DNA of 64,000 bases from positions 4,898,001 through 4,962,000 of the forward strand of contig NZ_CP061171.1 in NCBI RefSeq assembly GCF_014692875.1, read 5' to 3'. The DNA comes from Pedobacter riviphilus (GTDB lineage: Bacteria > Bacteroidota > Bacteroidia > Sphingobacteriales > Sphingobacteriaceae). The notes under the pieces are model-generated. The model saw only the letters and a list, made by a program, of their open reading frames with translations, ran no database searches and was not told where the DNA came from. Shown here piece after piece: positions 1 to 9,453 of the stretch. Both the position numbers and the translations under genes were made by a program. Position 1 is the first letter of the stretch, and each line of letters starts with the position of its first letter.

Positions 1-2016
1 TGCGTTATAATGATATTGTTCCATTAAAAATCGCACCCAGCCCGAAGCCATAGAGCCGCCGTAAGTATCCCAAAGGGCAATCCTTCCTGCAGAAATTTTA
101 ATTTTATCTTTTGGGGCATTCGCACTTTTTAATTTGATATTCGCTTTTTCTAGTATTGCTTTTCCTGCTGATGAAACATAAAAATCGCCATTTTCAGTCG
201 AACGGTAAACCTCAACTTTGCTTTTTAATAAATCATTAACCGCAGTATAAGAATCATTTTGTGCAGCACTTAACACATAGCCCGATCCATTTGGTAATTT
301 GTTTTCTGATTTCAACAAAACACCATATGGACTTTTCTCAAACGGACCAGAAAAATCGTCGAGAATCCGATCAAATTTAACATCCATTAAATAGGCTAAT
401 GTCCATCCTGCAGCATCGTATGGCGGAATTGGAGCACCACCTTCGTATTTAAAATCGTTCGGGTGATCCTGAGGTTCGAACATATCCAAAACGTGTGGAC
501 GAAAAGCCTGATCGGTTTTTACGACATAACTTCCGGCAGGATAATTTTTCCCTGCAACGGTAAATGAAGCGGTTGCTTTTTGAACCACAATCCCTGTTCT
601 GATCAAAGCATTTAAAAATTTAACTGCAGAGTTAAAATCAGGTTGATCGGCACTTAAAATATATCCGCGAGGATCTCTGTTTGCCGGAGCTTTCATCACC
701 GTATCAAAAGCTTTCATACTGATCTGCCGTCTTGGCCCAAAATCGGCATCTCCGCCCGCAATTGCGGTACCTTTTTCGCCTTTTGCAGCGTTGTTAATGG
801 CTTCAATTTTCTTTGGAGAGAACGACCAGGTATCTTTTTTACCTCGTTCTATTGAATTTCTGCCCATCTGATAAATGTTATACAACAATTCATCGCGGTA
901 ACGTTGTGCATAATTTAAAACAGCATAATTTAGTGATACCGAATAATCGATCGAGTTTTTAAAGTACCATTTCCTCGGGGTAATCGGGTTTGGCGAATCG
1001 CCGCTTGGCAATAAACGCGAAGGAACCAAAGGAATTTCAGAAGGAGTAGGGTTCCCGATAATTTCGGTCAAGAGCCCAATCATATTATGAAAATAAGTGG
1101 TGGTTCTTAGTCCGCCATTATACCAGGTAGAATAAACTGATCCTCCGCGTTGGGTATAACCAGGTTTATTTTCCACATTCATTCGGTTGTGCATGGCTGC
1201 ACCAACCGCATCTAAACTGGTTAGTAAGGTTGGGTCGAAAACGTAATTGAACGGATCGCGGTAGGGAGGCCCAGCAACAACAGTTCCTGCCGGGCCAGCC
1301 TGATGGTGGTTATACATAATCTGCGGGATCCATTCGACAAAAAGCTGGCGACCAATATTCTGTGTTTCTTTAAGGTTTAGCATAAAGAAATCGCGGTTAT
1401 TATCATGGCCTGCATATTTTTCATATAAAACGGGTAAGCCTGAGGTTGTTCTTTTCTTGGGATCTTTCTCTCTCATGTACCAATTGCTCACCAGTTCTTG
1501 CCCATCAGGGTTGGCATGGGTAAACAAAACGATTACATTATCCAAAATACGCAGGGTTTCCGGATCTTTTCTGGAGGCAAATTCATAAGCGGTTTCGATT
1601 AGTTGATGTGCGCCCACTACTTCGTTGGCATGTAAACCACCATCTATCCAAACTACTGCTTTACCTTCCTGGGCTAATGCTTTTGCCTGCTCGGGTGTAA
1701 TTTCAGCATGCGCCAGTTGTTGCGAAATTTCTTTGTAACGGTCCAATTTCTTCAGGTTTTCGGGTGAAGAAACAATCAGCATATATTGGCTTCTGCCTTC
1801 TTCGGTTTTGCCAATATCAACCAGTTTAATGCGGTCAGAACTTGCCACGAGTTTCTTAAAGTAAGCTTCTGTTTGGGTATAATTGGCCAATTGATAATCG
1901 TCGCCGATATCAAAACCAAAATGCGATTTTGGCGTTGGCACTTCCTGTGCCAGTACAGCACAGCTATTTACCATTAAAAAAGCAACAAAAAGCCCTTTAA
2001 AGTAGATTTTTATCAT
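1..2016 (-). CDS. Secreted M14-family zinc carboxypeptidase (partial, C-terminus outside window)
   Basis: The reading frame is open from an ATG at 2016 to the window edge (672 codons), so the C-terminus is missing. An N-terminal hydrophobic stretch ending in VLAQ looks like a signal peptide. Peptidase M14 features follow: the zinc motif HANE (H129, E132), NPDGQE, and NRDFF. Further on, MYNHHQAGP fits the third zinc-ligand region, and GLLTEIIGNP is likely a late M14 motif. The protein probably trims peptides in the periplasm or outside the cell. The roughly 300 residues after the catalytic domain fit the large Bacteroidota M14 proteins, which carry an extra C-terminal domain. It is divergent from the metE unit. 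Family assignment is strong; the substrate is unknown. Confidence 0.88.
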   Translation of the reverse strand, partial: MIKIYFKGLFVAFLMVNSCAVLAQEVPTPKSHFGFDIGDDYQLANYTQTEAYFKKLVASSDRIKLVDIGKTEEGRSQYMLIVSSPENLKKLDRYKEISQQLAHAEITPEQAKALAQEGKAVVWIDGGLHANEVVGAHQLIETAYEFASRKDPETLRILDNVIVLFTHANPDGQELVSNWYMREKDPKKRTTSGLPVLYEKYAGHDNNRDFFMLNLKETQNIGRQLFVEWIPQIMYNHHQAGPAGTVVAGPPYRDPFNYVFDPTLLTSLDAVGAAMHNRMNVENKPGYTQRGGSVYSTWYNGGLRTTTYFHNMIGLLTEIIGNPTPSEIPLVPSRLLPSGDSPNPITPRKWYFKNSIDYSVSLNYAVLNYAQRYRDELLYNIYQMGRNSIERGKKDTWSFSPKKIEAINNAAKGEKGTAIAGGDADFGPRRQISMKAFDTVMKAPANRDPRGYILSADQPDFNSAVKFLNALIRTGIVVQKATASFTVAGKNYPAGSYVVKTDQAFRPHVLDMFEPQDHPNDFKYEGGAPIPPYDAAGWTLAYLMDVKFDRILDDFSGPFEKSPYGVLLKSENKLPNGSGYVLSAAQNDSYTAVNDLLKSKVEVYRSTENGDFYVSSAGKAILEKANIKLKSANAPKDKIKISAGRIALWDTYGGSMASGWVRFLMEQYHYNA

Positions 2017-2110
2017 AATAGTTTAGTTAGGTAATCAAATATAATAGAGAATATGCGCCAAAAACGGCTTGCTGTAAATTTGTTACAAGTTTTAAATCCT
2101 AATCCATACA

Positions 2111-2138
2111 TTTGTCCTGATGTAAGTTCTTAACTTTA
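2111..2138 (+). promoter_or_regulatory. Possible Bacteroidota-type promoter for riboswitch/metE
   Basis: TTTG at 2111-2114 and TAACTTTA at 2131-2138 resemble the Bacteroidota -33 and -7 elements (consensus TTG and TAnnTTTG), with one mismatch in the last base and slightly short spacing. The pair lies just upstream of the cobalamin aptamer, where the metE transcript should start. Confidence 0.35.
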
Positions 2139-2151
2139 TTTTTCATCAACC

Positions 2152-2335
2152 GATACAGGTTCCCGGAATTACACCCGGGATTAATAGGGAATCGTGTGCA
2201 AATCACGAGCTGTCGCGCAACTGTAAATTCTGTCTTTTATTAAAAAGACAACGGTCTTATCATTCATGCCACTGTGCCGTTTACCGGGATGGGAAGGCGA
2301 TAAGATCGGGAATAAGTCAGGAGACCTGCCTATAT
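2152..2335 (+). promoter_or_regulatory. Cobalamin (adenosylcobalamin/B12) riboswitch
   Basis: The conserved cobalamin aptamer core is visible: a GGGAA block, GTGCAAATCACGAGCTG, GCGCAACTGTAA, and the B12-box region AAGTCAGGAGACCTGCC ending near 2330. ACAGGT (2155-2160) can pair with ACCTG (2324-2328) to close helix P1. It sits 209 bases upstream of metE, the usual target: B12 binding should shut off the B12-independent synthase. GTCAGGTC at 2371-2378 can pair with GACCTG (2323-2328) and is a candidate switching strand. Confidence 0.95.
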
Positions 2336-2543
2336 TGAATTGACGGTACTTTCGCGTTATAAAGTAATTGGTCAGGTCTGATTGTACACGATAAAATTAA
2401 AATTTTATATGCTTGCTTTAAGCTTTTGGCTGATGAGCAGGTTGTTTGTGCCCAAACCTTTCCCTTTAATTTTTAACATAGAGTATTACAAAATAGTGCT
2501 TTAAGAGCTTTTAAACGATTTATTTACTTAATCTTTAAAAGAG

Positions 2544-4877
2544 ATGCTAACGCAAAATCTGGGCTATCCGCGAATAGGTAGCCAAAGGGAATTAAAGAAA
2601 ATCTGCGAAAATTACTGGGCAGATAAAACTGGGTACAAAAATGTACTTCAGGTGGGAAAAAACATTCGCCACGAAAACTGGAACCTTCAAAAAGAAGCTG
2701 GAATTGATATCATTCCCTCGAACGACTTTTCTTTTTATGATCATGTGCTCGATCATTCGTTAACTTTTGGTGCAATACCGAAAAGGTATAACGAAGTGAT
2801 CCTGAAAAAAGGAAATTCGGAGCTTGATCTCTATTTTGCCATGGCCAGGGGTTATCAAAAAGAAGGATTAGATGTGGTAGCGATGGAAATGACCAAATGG
2901 TTCGATACCAATTACCATTACATCGTTCCTGAGTTTTACAAAAACCAGCCTTTTAAACTCTTCTCTACCAAAATTATCGATGAGTTTTACGAAGCAAAAC
3001 AATTAGGCATTACTACAAAACCTGTTTTAATCGGACCGGTATCTTACCTTTTATTGGGAAAAGAAAAAGAAGCTGGCTTCGAAAAAATCGATCTGATCAA
3101 AAACTTGCTTCCAGTATATATCGAGATTTTATCTCGCTTAGATGCCTTGGGTGTAGAATATGTTCAGTTTGATGAGCCGTTTTTAACTTTAGACCTTACC
3201 GAAAAAGACAAAAAAGCTTATGAATATGTTTATAAAGAAATTAGAAAAGCTTTTCCAAGGTTAAAGATCGTTTTAGCAACTTATTTCGAAGGTTTAGGCA
3301 ACAATCTTGCCTTAACTACTTCATTGCCAGTAAATGTTTTACATATCGATCTGGTACGCGCTGAAGGTCAATTGATAGATGTTTTAGCTTCGTTAAAAGA
3401 AGATACCATCCTTTCTTTAGGTTTGGTAGATGGAAGAAACATCTGGAAAAATGATTTCGAGAAATCTGTTTCAATCATTAACCAGGTTGTAGAAAAAAGA
3501 GGTCTGGATAAAGTGTGGATTGCCCCATCTTGTTCCCTAATACACTCGCCGGTTGATTTAGACAATGAAACCAATGAGCAAAACCTTTCGGCCGAAATTA
3601 AACAGTGGCTGGCTTATGCGAAACAAAAAATTGCTGAGGTCGTTACCTTAAAAAAACTCATCACCAACGAAAGCCCTGCATCTACCCTGCAAAAGCTTGA
3701 AGAAAATAAGACTGCGATTGCTAACCGTAAAGTTTCTAAAATCATCCACAATCCTGAAGTTAAACAACGTGTTTTAGCATTAAAAGAGCAGGATGCAGAA
3801 CGTTTAAGCCCATTTTCTAGCCGAAAAATTAAACAACAGGAACTCAATCTACCAAGTTATGCCACTACAACCATCGGCTCATTTCCGCAAACGGCAGAGG
3901 TAAGGAGCTGGAGAGCAAAACTTAAAAACGGAACTTTTACCGTTGAAGAATATGATGACCTCATAGCAAAAGAAACCGCAAAAGCGGTAAACTGGCAGGA
4001 AGAAATCGATCTGGATGTTTTGGTTCATGGCGAATTTGAGCGCAACGATATGGTTGAATACTTTGGTGAACAGCTAGATGGTTTCGCCTTCTCTAAAAAC
4101 GGTTGGGTACAGAGTTATGGTTCACGCTGTGTAAAACCTCCTATTATTTTTGGTGATGTTTCGCGCCCAAAACCTATGACAGTAAAGTGGACCGCCTATG
4201 CGCAGTCACTTACCACAAAATACATGAAAGGTATGTTAACCGGTCCTGTAACCATCTTACAATGGTCGTTTGTACGTAATGATCAACCTAGATCAGAAAC
4301 CTGTACTCAGATTGCCCTGGCCATCCGCGATGAGGTTTGCGATCTGGAAAATGCAGGTATTAAAATCATCCAGATTGATGAACCAGCCATTAGAGAAGGT
4401 TTACCATTACGCAAAGCTGATTGGCAAACTTACCTGAACTGGGCGGTTAAAGCCTTTAAAATTTCGGCAAGCGGCGTGAAAGACGATACGCAGATCCATA
4501 CGCACATGTGTTACTCTGAGTTTAACGATATCATCCAAAACATCGCCGATATGGATGCAGATGTAATCACGATCGAAACCTCACGTTCGCAGATGGAGTT
4601 ATTAGACGCATTTGCCGATTTTAAATATCCAAACGAAATCGGCCCCGGGGTATACGACATTCACTCTCCAAGGGTTCCGAAGAGGGAAGAAATGGTTCAA
4701 TTGCTTAAAAAAGCAAAAGCTGTTATTCCCTCCGGGCAACTCTGGGTAAACCCCGATTGCGGTTTAAAAACCCGTGGATGGGATGAAACCAAAAAAGCTT
4801 TGATAGAAATGGTTGAAGCCGCAAAAGAAATGCGTAAAACCGAAGAGGTGCTCGCTGCAGATCTTCAGGTGAATTAA
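2544..4877 (+). CDS. metE: Cobalamin-independent methionine synthase MetE
   Basis: 5-methyltetrahydropteroyltriglutamate-homocysteine methyltransferase, which transfers the methyl group from methyl-folate to homocysteine in the last step of methionine synthesis. The 777 residues fit the family (about 755). The C-terminal barrel has the zinc motif HTHMCYS (H654, C656) and WVNPDCGLKTR (C739), matching the E. coli ligands H641, C643 and C726, plus IQIDEPAIREG. The N-terminal half begins with LGYPRIGSQRELKK, typical of MetE. The B12 riboswitch upstream indicates repression when cobalamin is available. No metH lies in this window. It appears to be transcribed alone. Confidence 0.97.
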   Translation: MLTQNLGYPRIGSQRELKKICENYWADKTGYKNVLQVGKNIRHENWNLQKEAGIDIIPSNDFSFYDHVLDHSLTFGAIPKRYNEVILKKGNSELDLYFAMARGYQKEGLDVVAMEMTKWFDTNYHYIVPEFYKNQPFKLFSTKIIDEFYEAKQLGITTKPVLIGPVSYLLLGKEKEAGFEKIDLIKNLLPVYIEILSRLDALGVEYVQFDEPFLTLDLTEKDKKAYEYVYKEIRKAFPRLKIVLATYFEGLGNNLALTTSLPVNVLHIDLVRAEGQLIDVLASLKEDTILSLGLVDGRNIWKNDFEKSVSIINQVVEKRGLDKVWIAPSCSLIHSPVDLDNETNEQNLSAEIKQWLAYAKQKIAEVVTLKKLITNESPASTLQKLEENKTAIANRKVSKIIHNPEVKQRVLALKEQDAERLSPFSSRKIKQQELNLPSYATTTIGSFPQTAEVRSWRAKLKNGTFTVEEYDDLIAKETAKAVNWQEEIDLDVLVHGEFERNDMVEYFGEQLDGFAFSKNGWVQSYGSRCVKPPIIFGDVSRPKPMTVKWTAYAQSLTTKYMKGMLTGPVTILQWSFVRNDQPRSETCTQIALAIRDEVCDLENAGIKIIQIDEPAIREGLPLRKADWQTYLNWAVKAFKISASGVKDDTQIHTHMCYSEFNDIIQNIADMDADVITIETSRSQMELLDAFADFKYPNEIGPGVYDIHSPRVPKREEMVQLLKKAKAVIPSGQLWVNPDCGLKTRGWDETKKALIEMVEAAKEMRKTEEVLAADLQVN

Positions 4878-4930
4878 TTCTAATTTTGTCACACAGAAAC
4901 CAATACTATTAAGTTAAGAATTCGATTGTT

Positions 4931-5004
4931 GTCAGTCTGAGCTTGTCGAAGACCCTTATCGTGAAATAACTAAAAAGACTGTCCTTCGACAAGCTCAGGA
5001 TGAC
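4931..5004. repeat. Inverted repeat with CTGAGCTTGTCGAAG arms
   Basis: An imperfect palindrome. CTGAGCTTGTCGAAG on the left (4937-4951) is mirrored by CTTCGACAAGCTCAG on the right (4984-4998), and the outer ends GTCA and TGAC also match. The arms are about 20 bases with a 30-base AT-rich centre. It is one member of the dispersed palindrome family described at 22007 and 28951. It could terminate metE transcription as a hairpin, but no clear T-tract follows. Confidence 0.75.
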
Positions 5005-5161
5005 ATCTTTTTAGTTATTTCGCTACTTAATTACATTACTGAAAGCACATTTTTTTACATTTCAGTATCCATTTCTCAAGGCAAACCTTTTACTTTGGCA
5101 ATTTTCTACTAAAAATAACTAGAAAGTTGCCAAAGCTTTTTACAGCACCTATATTTAACCC

Positions 5162-5548
5162 ATGACCCTAGAAGAAAGAATAGAAAATTCTAAAACCAGC
5201 ATTTTTAAAGCCGTTTTCCCTAATACAACAAACCATTACGACACTCTTTTCGGTGGAACAGCCATGCATTTAATGGACGAAGTTGCTTTCATTACCGCAA
5301 CCCGTTTTAGCCGTCAGATTATGGTTACTGTAAGCAGCGACAGGATAGACTTTAAAAAACCAATCCCCGCAGGCACTATCGTAGAGCTTATCGGCAAGGT
5401 AAAGCATGTGGGTAATACCAGTTTAAAAGTGAACGTAGAAATTTATATTGAGCAGATGTATGCCGAAGGAAGAGAATTGGCCGTTCATGGCGATTTTACT
5501 TTTGTGGCGATCGATGAAAATAAAAAGCCGGTTCAAGTGATCAAATAA
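5162..5548 (+). CDS. Acyl-CoA thioesterase, hotdog fold (YciA/BACH type)
   Basis: A 128-residue single hotdog-domain protein. The segment LFGGTAMHLMDEVAFI (residues 29-44) is the acyl-CoA thioesterase active-site helix, with D39 the likely catalytic acid. DFKKPIPAGTIVEL and VKHVGNTSLKVNVEIY are the typical strands. It hydrolyses acyl-CoA to free acid and CoA in the cytoplasm, and works as an oligomer in this family. It stands alone between metE and a methyltransferase, with no obvious operon. Chain-length preference cannot be read from the sequence. Confidence 0.9.
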   Translation: MTLEERIENSKTSIFKAVFPNTTNHYDTLFGGTAMHLMDEVAFITATRFSRQIMVTVSSDRIDFKKPIPAGTIVELIGKVKHVGNTSLKVNVEIYIEQMYAEGRELAVHGDFTFVAIDENKKPVQVIK

Positions 5549-5609
5549 TCTCATAACCTCGGCAGAAAAGATGTAAAAAATCATAACGCCCAAATTTTTA
5601 AATTTGACT

Positions 5610-6275
5610 ATGGAACATCAACTTTCTGAGGAAGACTTAAAAAATATTGCCAAACAATTGGCTTGTCCTGAAGGCGAACACGGCATTAAAACAGGCGAAA
5701 TGATGCATGCCAATAATATCGGCATGACCACTTCTGCAATTGAGGCATTAAACCTTCAAAACAATGAAACCGTTTTAGAAATCGGTCATGGTAACGGCGG
5801 GCATATTGCTCAACTATTGTTAAAAGCAGAGAACCTCGCTTATTTTGGTGCTGATATTTCTGCAACCATTATTGCAGAAGCCGAAAAGATCAATCAGGAT
5901 TTCATCACAAAAGGAAAAGTCCACTTTCAGTTAACAGATGGCCTTACATTACCATTTGATGATGATCGGTTCGATAAAGTTTTTACGGTTAATACGATAT
6001 ATTTTTGGACAAATCCAAGCGAATACCTCAGCGAAATTAAGCGGATATTAAGACCTGACGGCACTTTGGTTATATGTTTTGCTGATAAAACTTTCATGCA
6101 AAACCTGCCTTTTACTCCTTATGGCTTTACACTTTACGAAGTAGAAACCGTAAAAGAACTATTAGAAAAAGCGGGATTTACCATTAAAAATACGCTTAAA
6201 AAATTAGAGCAGGTACAAAGTAAAACAGGCGAACGAGTAGAAAGAGAATATTATGTTGTAACAGCTAATGTATAA
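5610..6275 (+). CDS. Class I SAM-dependent methyltransferase
   Basis: The Rossmann methyltransferase motif I is VLEIGHGNGG (residues 55-64). The acidic residue after strand 2 lies in FGADIS, and FDKVFTVNTIYFW is the motif II region (Methyltransf_11 type). The substrate is not predictable. The open frame extends two codons upstream to a TTG at 5604. I prefer the ATG at 5610 (221 residues). It follows the thioesterase by 61 bases on the same strand and may be co-transcribed with it. Confidence 0.87.
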   Translation: MEHQLSEEDLKNIAKQLACPEGEHGIKTGEMMHANNIGMTTSAIEALNLQNNETVLEIGHGNGGHIAQLLLKAENLAYFGADISATIIAEAEKINQDFITKGKVHFQLTDGLTLPFDDDRFDKVFTVNTIYFWTNPSEYLSEIKRILRPDGTLVICFADKTFMQNLPFTPYGFTLYEVETVKELLEKAGFTIKNTLKKLEQVQSKTGERVEREYYVVTANV

Positions 6276-6281
6276 AATAGC

Positions 6282-6298
6282 CCTCGTTTTTAACGAGG
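6282..6298. terminator. Weak hairpin between convergent genes
   Basis: CCTCGTT and AACGAGG form a 7-bp stem with a 3-base loop, between the methyltransferase and the convergent cdsA. An A-run precedes it, but no strong T-run follows on the plus strand. Confidence 0.4.
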
Positions 6299-6399
6299 AT
6301 TAGGGAGAATAGCGATTGTATAGCATGAGTATTGAACTGCTTTAATATTCCCACATGCGCGAGAATGATGCCAATACTGAGGTCTTTCTCGATGCTCGC

Positions 6400-7209
6400 T
6401 TAATACAAAATCAGATATAAATAGGCGTAAACCACGGGAGCAGCCAATAATAACCCATCAAAACGATCTAACAACCCGCCATGGCCCGGTAATAAACCAC
6501 CACTATCTTTCGTATCCAAACTGCGTTTAAGCATCGATTCTACTAAATCGCCCAATGTACCAAAACTAGCAATCAATACCGCCATACCAATCCAAACCCA
6601 TGCTGGACTTTCGGTAAACAGAAATGACAAGCCAAAAGCGACCAAAACACTGGTGAACATGCCTCCGAAAAAACCTTCCCAGCTTTTCTTTGGCGAGTGG
6701 CGCTCAAATAATTTACGTTTACCGTATTTTACACCAAAAAGATAAGCACCTGTATCATTTGCCCAAAGCATCAGTAAAAATGCCAGCGGAAGATGAAAGT
6801 TATATTCGTTCCAGTTTTTCAAAAAGCCCAGGGCATGAAAAAAACAGAAAGGAATGGTTACATAAACAAAGCCAACAAAAGTGTACGAGATGTTGGCGAA
6901 TGGAATTTTGTTCTTTTTATATAGCTCAGTAATAAAAACCGAGAAAATTAGCGGGATACAAAGTAGCAAATACTTCACATCATATTTAAGGTAGTGTAGG
7001 CCTGCCGCCATCAAAAATATTAATGAACCCGCTGCCAAACCGATATTACGGTGTGGCCTGATGCCAGAGTTTTTAATCAGCTTGTAAAATTCAAACAAAG
7101 CCAAAACACTTAAAACAAGATAAAAGATGGTAAAAGTGTAGCTCCCCAGAAGGATAGAGCCAAGCATTACAATGGTAAAAAAGAAAGCGGTTATTGCCCT
7201 GGTTTTCAT
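6400..7209 (-). CDS. cdsA: Phosphatidate cytidylyltransferase CdsA
   Basis: Makes CDP-diacylglycerol from CTP and phosphatidate at the inner membrane, the entry point to phospholipid synthesis. The 269-residue protein is almost entirely hydrophobic helices. The CDS signature is in the C-terminal third: GDLVESMLKRSLDTKDSG followed by LLPGHGGLLDRFDGLL. SPKKSWEGFFGG is another conserved cytoplasmic loop. It starts 43 bases after the DUF2007 gene on the same strand, so CPBP, DUF2007 and cdsA look like one operon. Confidence 0.95.
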   Translation of the reverse strand: MKTRAITAFFFTIVMLGSILLGSYTFTIFYLVLSVLALFEFYKLIKNSGIRPHRNIGLAAGSLIFLMAAGLHYLKYDVKYLLLCIPLIFSVFITELYKKNKIPFANISYTFVGFVYVTIPFCFFHALGFLKNWNEYNFHLPLAFLLMLWANDTGAYLFGVKYGKRKLFERHSPKKSWEGFFGGMFTSVLVAFGLSFLFTESPAWVWIGMAVLIASFGTLGDLVESMLKRSLDTKDSGGLLPGHGGLLDRFDGLLLAAPVVYAYLYLILY

Positions 7210-7252
7210 TTAAGGTAGGAGGTAAAGGGTGTAAAGTTTAAGATCATCATCA

Positions 7253-7459
7253 CTATTCAATTTCGTTTTCAACAATGTATTCTATGGCTTTATCGAAATC
7301 TACCTTATTCACCAAAACATTTATTTCGCCAATATTATATGCCGAGAGCTGTTTATTTATCGTTACTGCCGGAATTCCGGCTTCTGTTAATCCCTGTTTT
7401 AATACCTCTGCCGCAAAGGCATCGCTGGTGGTATATACTTTAACCCAATTTTCGCTCAC
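7253..7459 (-). CDS. DUF2007-like small protein
   Basis: A 68-residue protein with a ferredoxin-like (alpha/beta) pattern: WVKVYTTSDAFAAEVLKQGL, then AGIPAVTINKQ, then NVLVNKVDFDKAIEYI. This matches DUF2007 (putative signal-transducing protein), whose function is unknown. Its start overlaps the end of the CPBP protease gene by 20 bases, which suggests translational coupling. cdsA follows 43 bases later. Confidence 0.82.
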   Translation of the reverse strand: MSENWVKVYTTSDAFAAEVLKQGLTEAGIPAVTINKQLSAYNIGEINVLVNKVDFDKAIEYIVENEIE

Positions 7460-8366
7460 GTGTTGCGTTATCTTTAAAAATTTTGAACAAAGCTATGGTA
7501 ATTATTGCACTAATTAAATAGCCATACCATGGAAAACCGATCGGTTCATCAGCTTTATCAAGTGGCATGTGATGCTTTTGCATGTAAAAAGCCGCGCAAA
7601 CCGCATAAGCATTGTTTAAGAAGTGCGCCAGCATGGCATACCAAATACTTCCGCTGTAATAATACAGGTAGCCAAAACCTGCACCCAATAACATACGTGG
7701 CACAAAACCATAAAACTGCACATGGATGGCACTGAAAATAATGGCTGATAACCAAATTGCAACGTGTGGATTATCAAAAGCCCTGGTTAACGATCGTTGC
7801 ACGCCGCCACGGAACATTAATTCTTCACCAATTGCAGGTATAACAGCAATCATGACAAGGTTTACAATAAAATCGAAATTACTGCGCACAGTGATCAATT
7901 GAATTGTCATTTTCATTGCAATAGCCTCCTTTTCTTTCATCCATTGTTCTATCTTATGCAAAAAATCAGGCAAAATCATTTTCTGGTTCCATATCACAGT
8001 CCATTCCATAAACGGCATGCTTAATATCATTATAGCCAGCACAAGCACAACCAACAAGAATTTTGGCTGCTTGAAAAGATAAAACTCCGTTACCTTTTTC
8101 CTTTCTGTTAAGGCCAAGGCGATAGGAGGTAAAATAAATGTTCCAATCGAACTTAATATTTGTATCACTTTAAAACCAGCAATATACCTCGTATCGCCAG
8201 CTAAAAGCATGTCCAAATTACTTACTATTCCTAAGCCATACATTAGTAAAACAATGACAATAGCTAGAATTCCAAACACAAGTCCGCCGATAACTGCGTA
8301 AAATAAAAGTAAAAGTAATTGTAAGAAAGGATTGATTTCCTCCTTGTTAGGTGTTACAAAATTCAT
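7440..8366 (-). CDS. CPBP-family intramembrane metalloprotease
   Basis: A polytopic membrane protein of 308 residues with the CPBP/Abi (Rce1-like) motifs: EELMFR with the EExxxR pattern (E181, E182, R186), FSAIH (H215) and HFLNN (H248, N252). Family members cleave substrates within the membrane or work in prenyl-protein processing and bacteriocin immunity. The bacterial substrate is unknown. It is the first gene of the minus-strand set with DUF2007 and cdsA. The start is divergent from dusB with only 43 bases between them. Confidence 0.9.
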   Translation of the reverse strand: MNFVTPNKEEINPFLQLLLLLFYAVIGGLVFGILAIVIVLLMYGLGIVSNLDMLLAGDTRYIAGFKVIQILSSIGTFILPPIALALTERKKVTEFYLFKQPKFLLVVLVLAIMILSMPFMEWTVIWNQKMILPDFLHKIEQWMKEKEAIAMKMTIQLITVRSNFDFIVNLVMIAVIPAIGEELMFRGGVQRSLTRAFDNPHVAIWLSAIIFSAIHVQFYGFVPRMLLGAGFGYLYYYSGSIWYAMLAHFLNNAYAVCAAFYMQKHHMPLDKADEPIGFPWYGYLISAIITIALFKIFKDNATRERKLG

Positions 8367-8372
8367 TATTTG

Positions 8373-8380
8373 TACCTTTG
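8373..8380 (+). promoter_or_regulatory. -7 promoter box for dusB
   Basis: TACCTTTG matches the Bacteroidota -7 consensus TAnnTTTG exactly, 30 bases upstream of the dusB ATG. No well-spaced TTG -33 element is apparent. Confidence 0.5.
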
Positions 8381-8409
8381 TATGTTTTATTAATCGTTGA
8401 AGATAGAAA

Positions 8410-9417
8410 ATGTCTGTTAAGATAGGAAATATAGATTTAGGTGAGTTCCCGTTATTACTGGCTCCAATGGAGGATGTAAGCGATCCGCCGTTCCGTTATG
8501 TATGCAAAAAAAACGGGGCCGATATGATGTACACTGAATTTATTTCTTCGGAAGGCTTGATCCGTGATGCTGCAAAAAGCAGACAAAAGCTTGATATTTT
8601 TGAATACGAAAGACCAATTGGCATCCAGATTTTTGGTGGTGATATCGATCACATGCGCGAAGCCTCAGAAATTGCTTCTGCAGCAGGACCTGACCTGGTT
8701 GACATTAATTATGGCTGCCCGGTTAAGAACGTAGTATGCAAAGGCGCAGGCTCCAGTCTGTTACAGGATATTGATAAAATGGTAAAGATGACTGAGGCTG
8801 TTGTTAAAGCTTCACATTTACCTGTTACCGTAAAAACCCGTCTAGGCTGGGATGATAATACAAAAAACGTTTACGAGGTTGCCGAGCGACTTCAGGACGT
8901 GGGTATCCAGGCCCTTACCATCCATGGCCGCACCAGGGCACAATTATACAAAGGCGAAGCAGATTGGTCACTTATCCGGGAGATTAAGCGTAATCCGCGC
9001 ATCAAAATCCCAATTTTTGGTAATGGCGACGTAGATAGCCCTGAAAAAGCAGCCAACTGGCGTATGGAATATGAGGTAGATGGCATCATGATCGGCCGTG
9101 CGGCAATCGGTTACCCATGGATTTTCCGCGAGGTAAAACACTTTTTTAAAACAGGCGAACACCTTGCCGGGCCAACCATTGAAGAACGTATTGAAGTTTG
9201 TCGTACACATTTAGATAAATCGCTTGAATGGAAAGGGCCTAAAACCGGAATTTTCGAAATGCGCCGCCACTATGCAAACTATTTTAAAGGCTTACCAGAT
9301 TTTAAACCATACCGCATGCGTTTGGTGGCCGAGCCTGATATCAACAACATTTACAGTATTTTAGAAGAAGTGGCAGAAAAATTTGCCGACTATGATGCCA
9401 CTAGAGTACTGGCTTGA
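8410..9417 (+). CDS. dusB: tRNA-dihydrouridine synthase DusB
   Basis: An FMN-dependent enzyme that reduces uridine to dihydrouridine in the tRNA D-loop. The 335 residues include LLAPMEDVSDPPFR at the start of the barrel, DINYGCPVKNVVCKGAGS (C103 lies in the conserved GCP motif), TVKTRLGWDD, ALTIHGRTRAQLY, and the FMN-phosphate loop DGIMIGRAAIGYPWIF. The C-terminal helical tRNA-binding domain follows. DusB is the subtype usual in Bacteroidota. It is divergent from the CPBP gene, and apaG follows in the same direction after 36 bases. Confidence 0.94.
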   Translation: MSVKIGNIDLGEFPLLLAPMEDVSDPPFRYVCKKNGADMMYTEFISSEGLIRDAAKSRQKLDIFEYERPIGIQIFGGDIDHMREASEIASAAGPDLVDINYGCPVKNVVCKGAGSSLLQDIDKMVKMTEAVVKASHLPVTVKTRLGWDDNTKNVYEVAERLQDVGIQALTIHGRTRAQLYKGEADWSLIREIKRNPRIKIPIFGNGDVDSPEKAANWRMEYEVDGIMIGRAAIGYPWIFREVKHFFKTGEHLAGPTIEERIEVCRTHLDKSLEWKGPKTGIFEMRRHYANYFKGLPDFKPYRMRLVAEPDINNIYSILEEVAEKFADYDATRVLA

Positions 9418-9453
9418 TTTTTGAAAGCTTTTTTTATACATTCGTAAATCACC

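Noticed and set aside
1786..1977. 63-residue plus-strand frame inside the M14 peptidase gene
   Set aside because: It is a shadow on the opposite strand of a clear coding gene with a conserved family.
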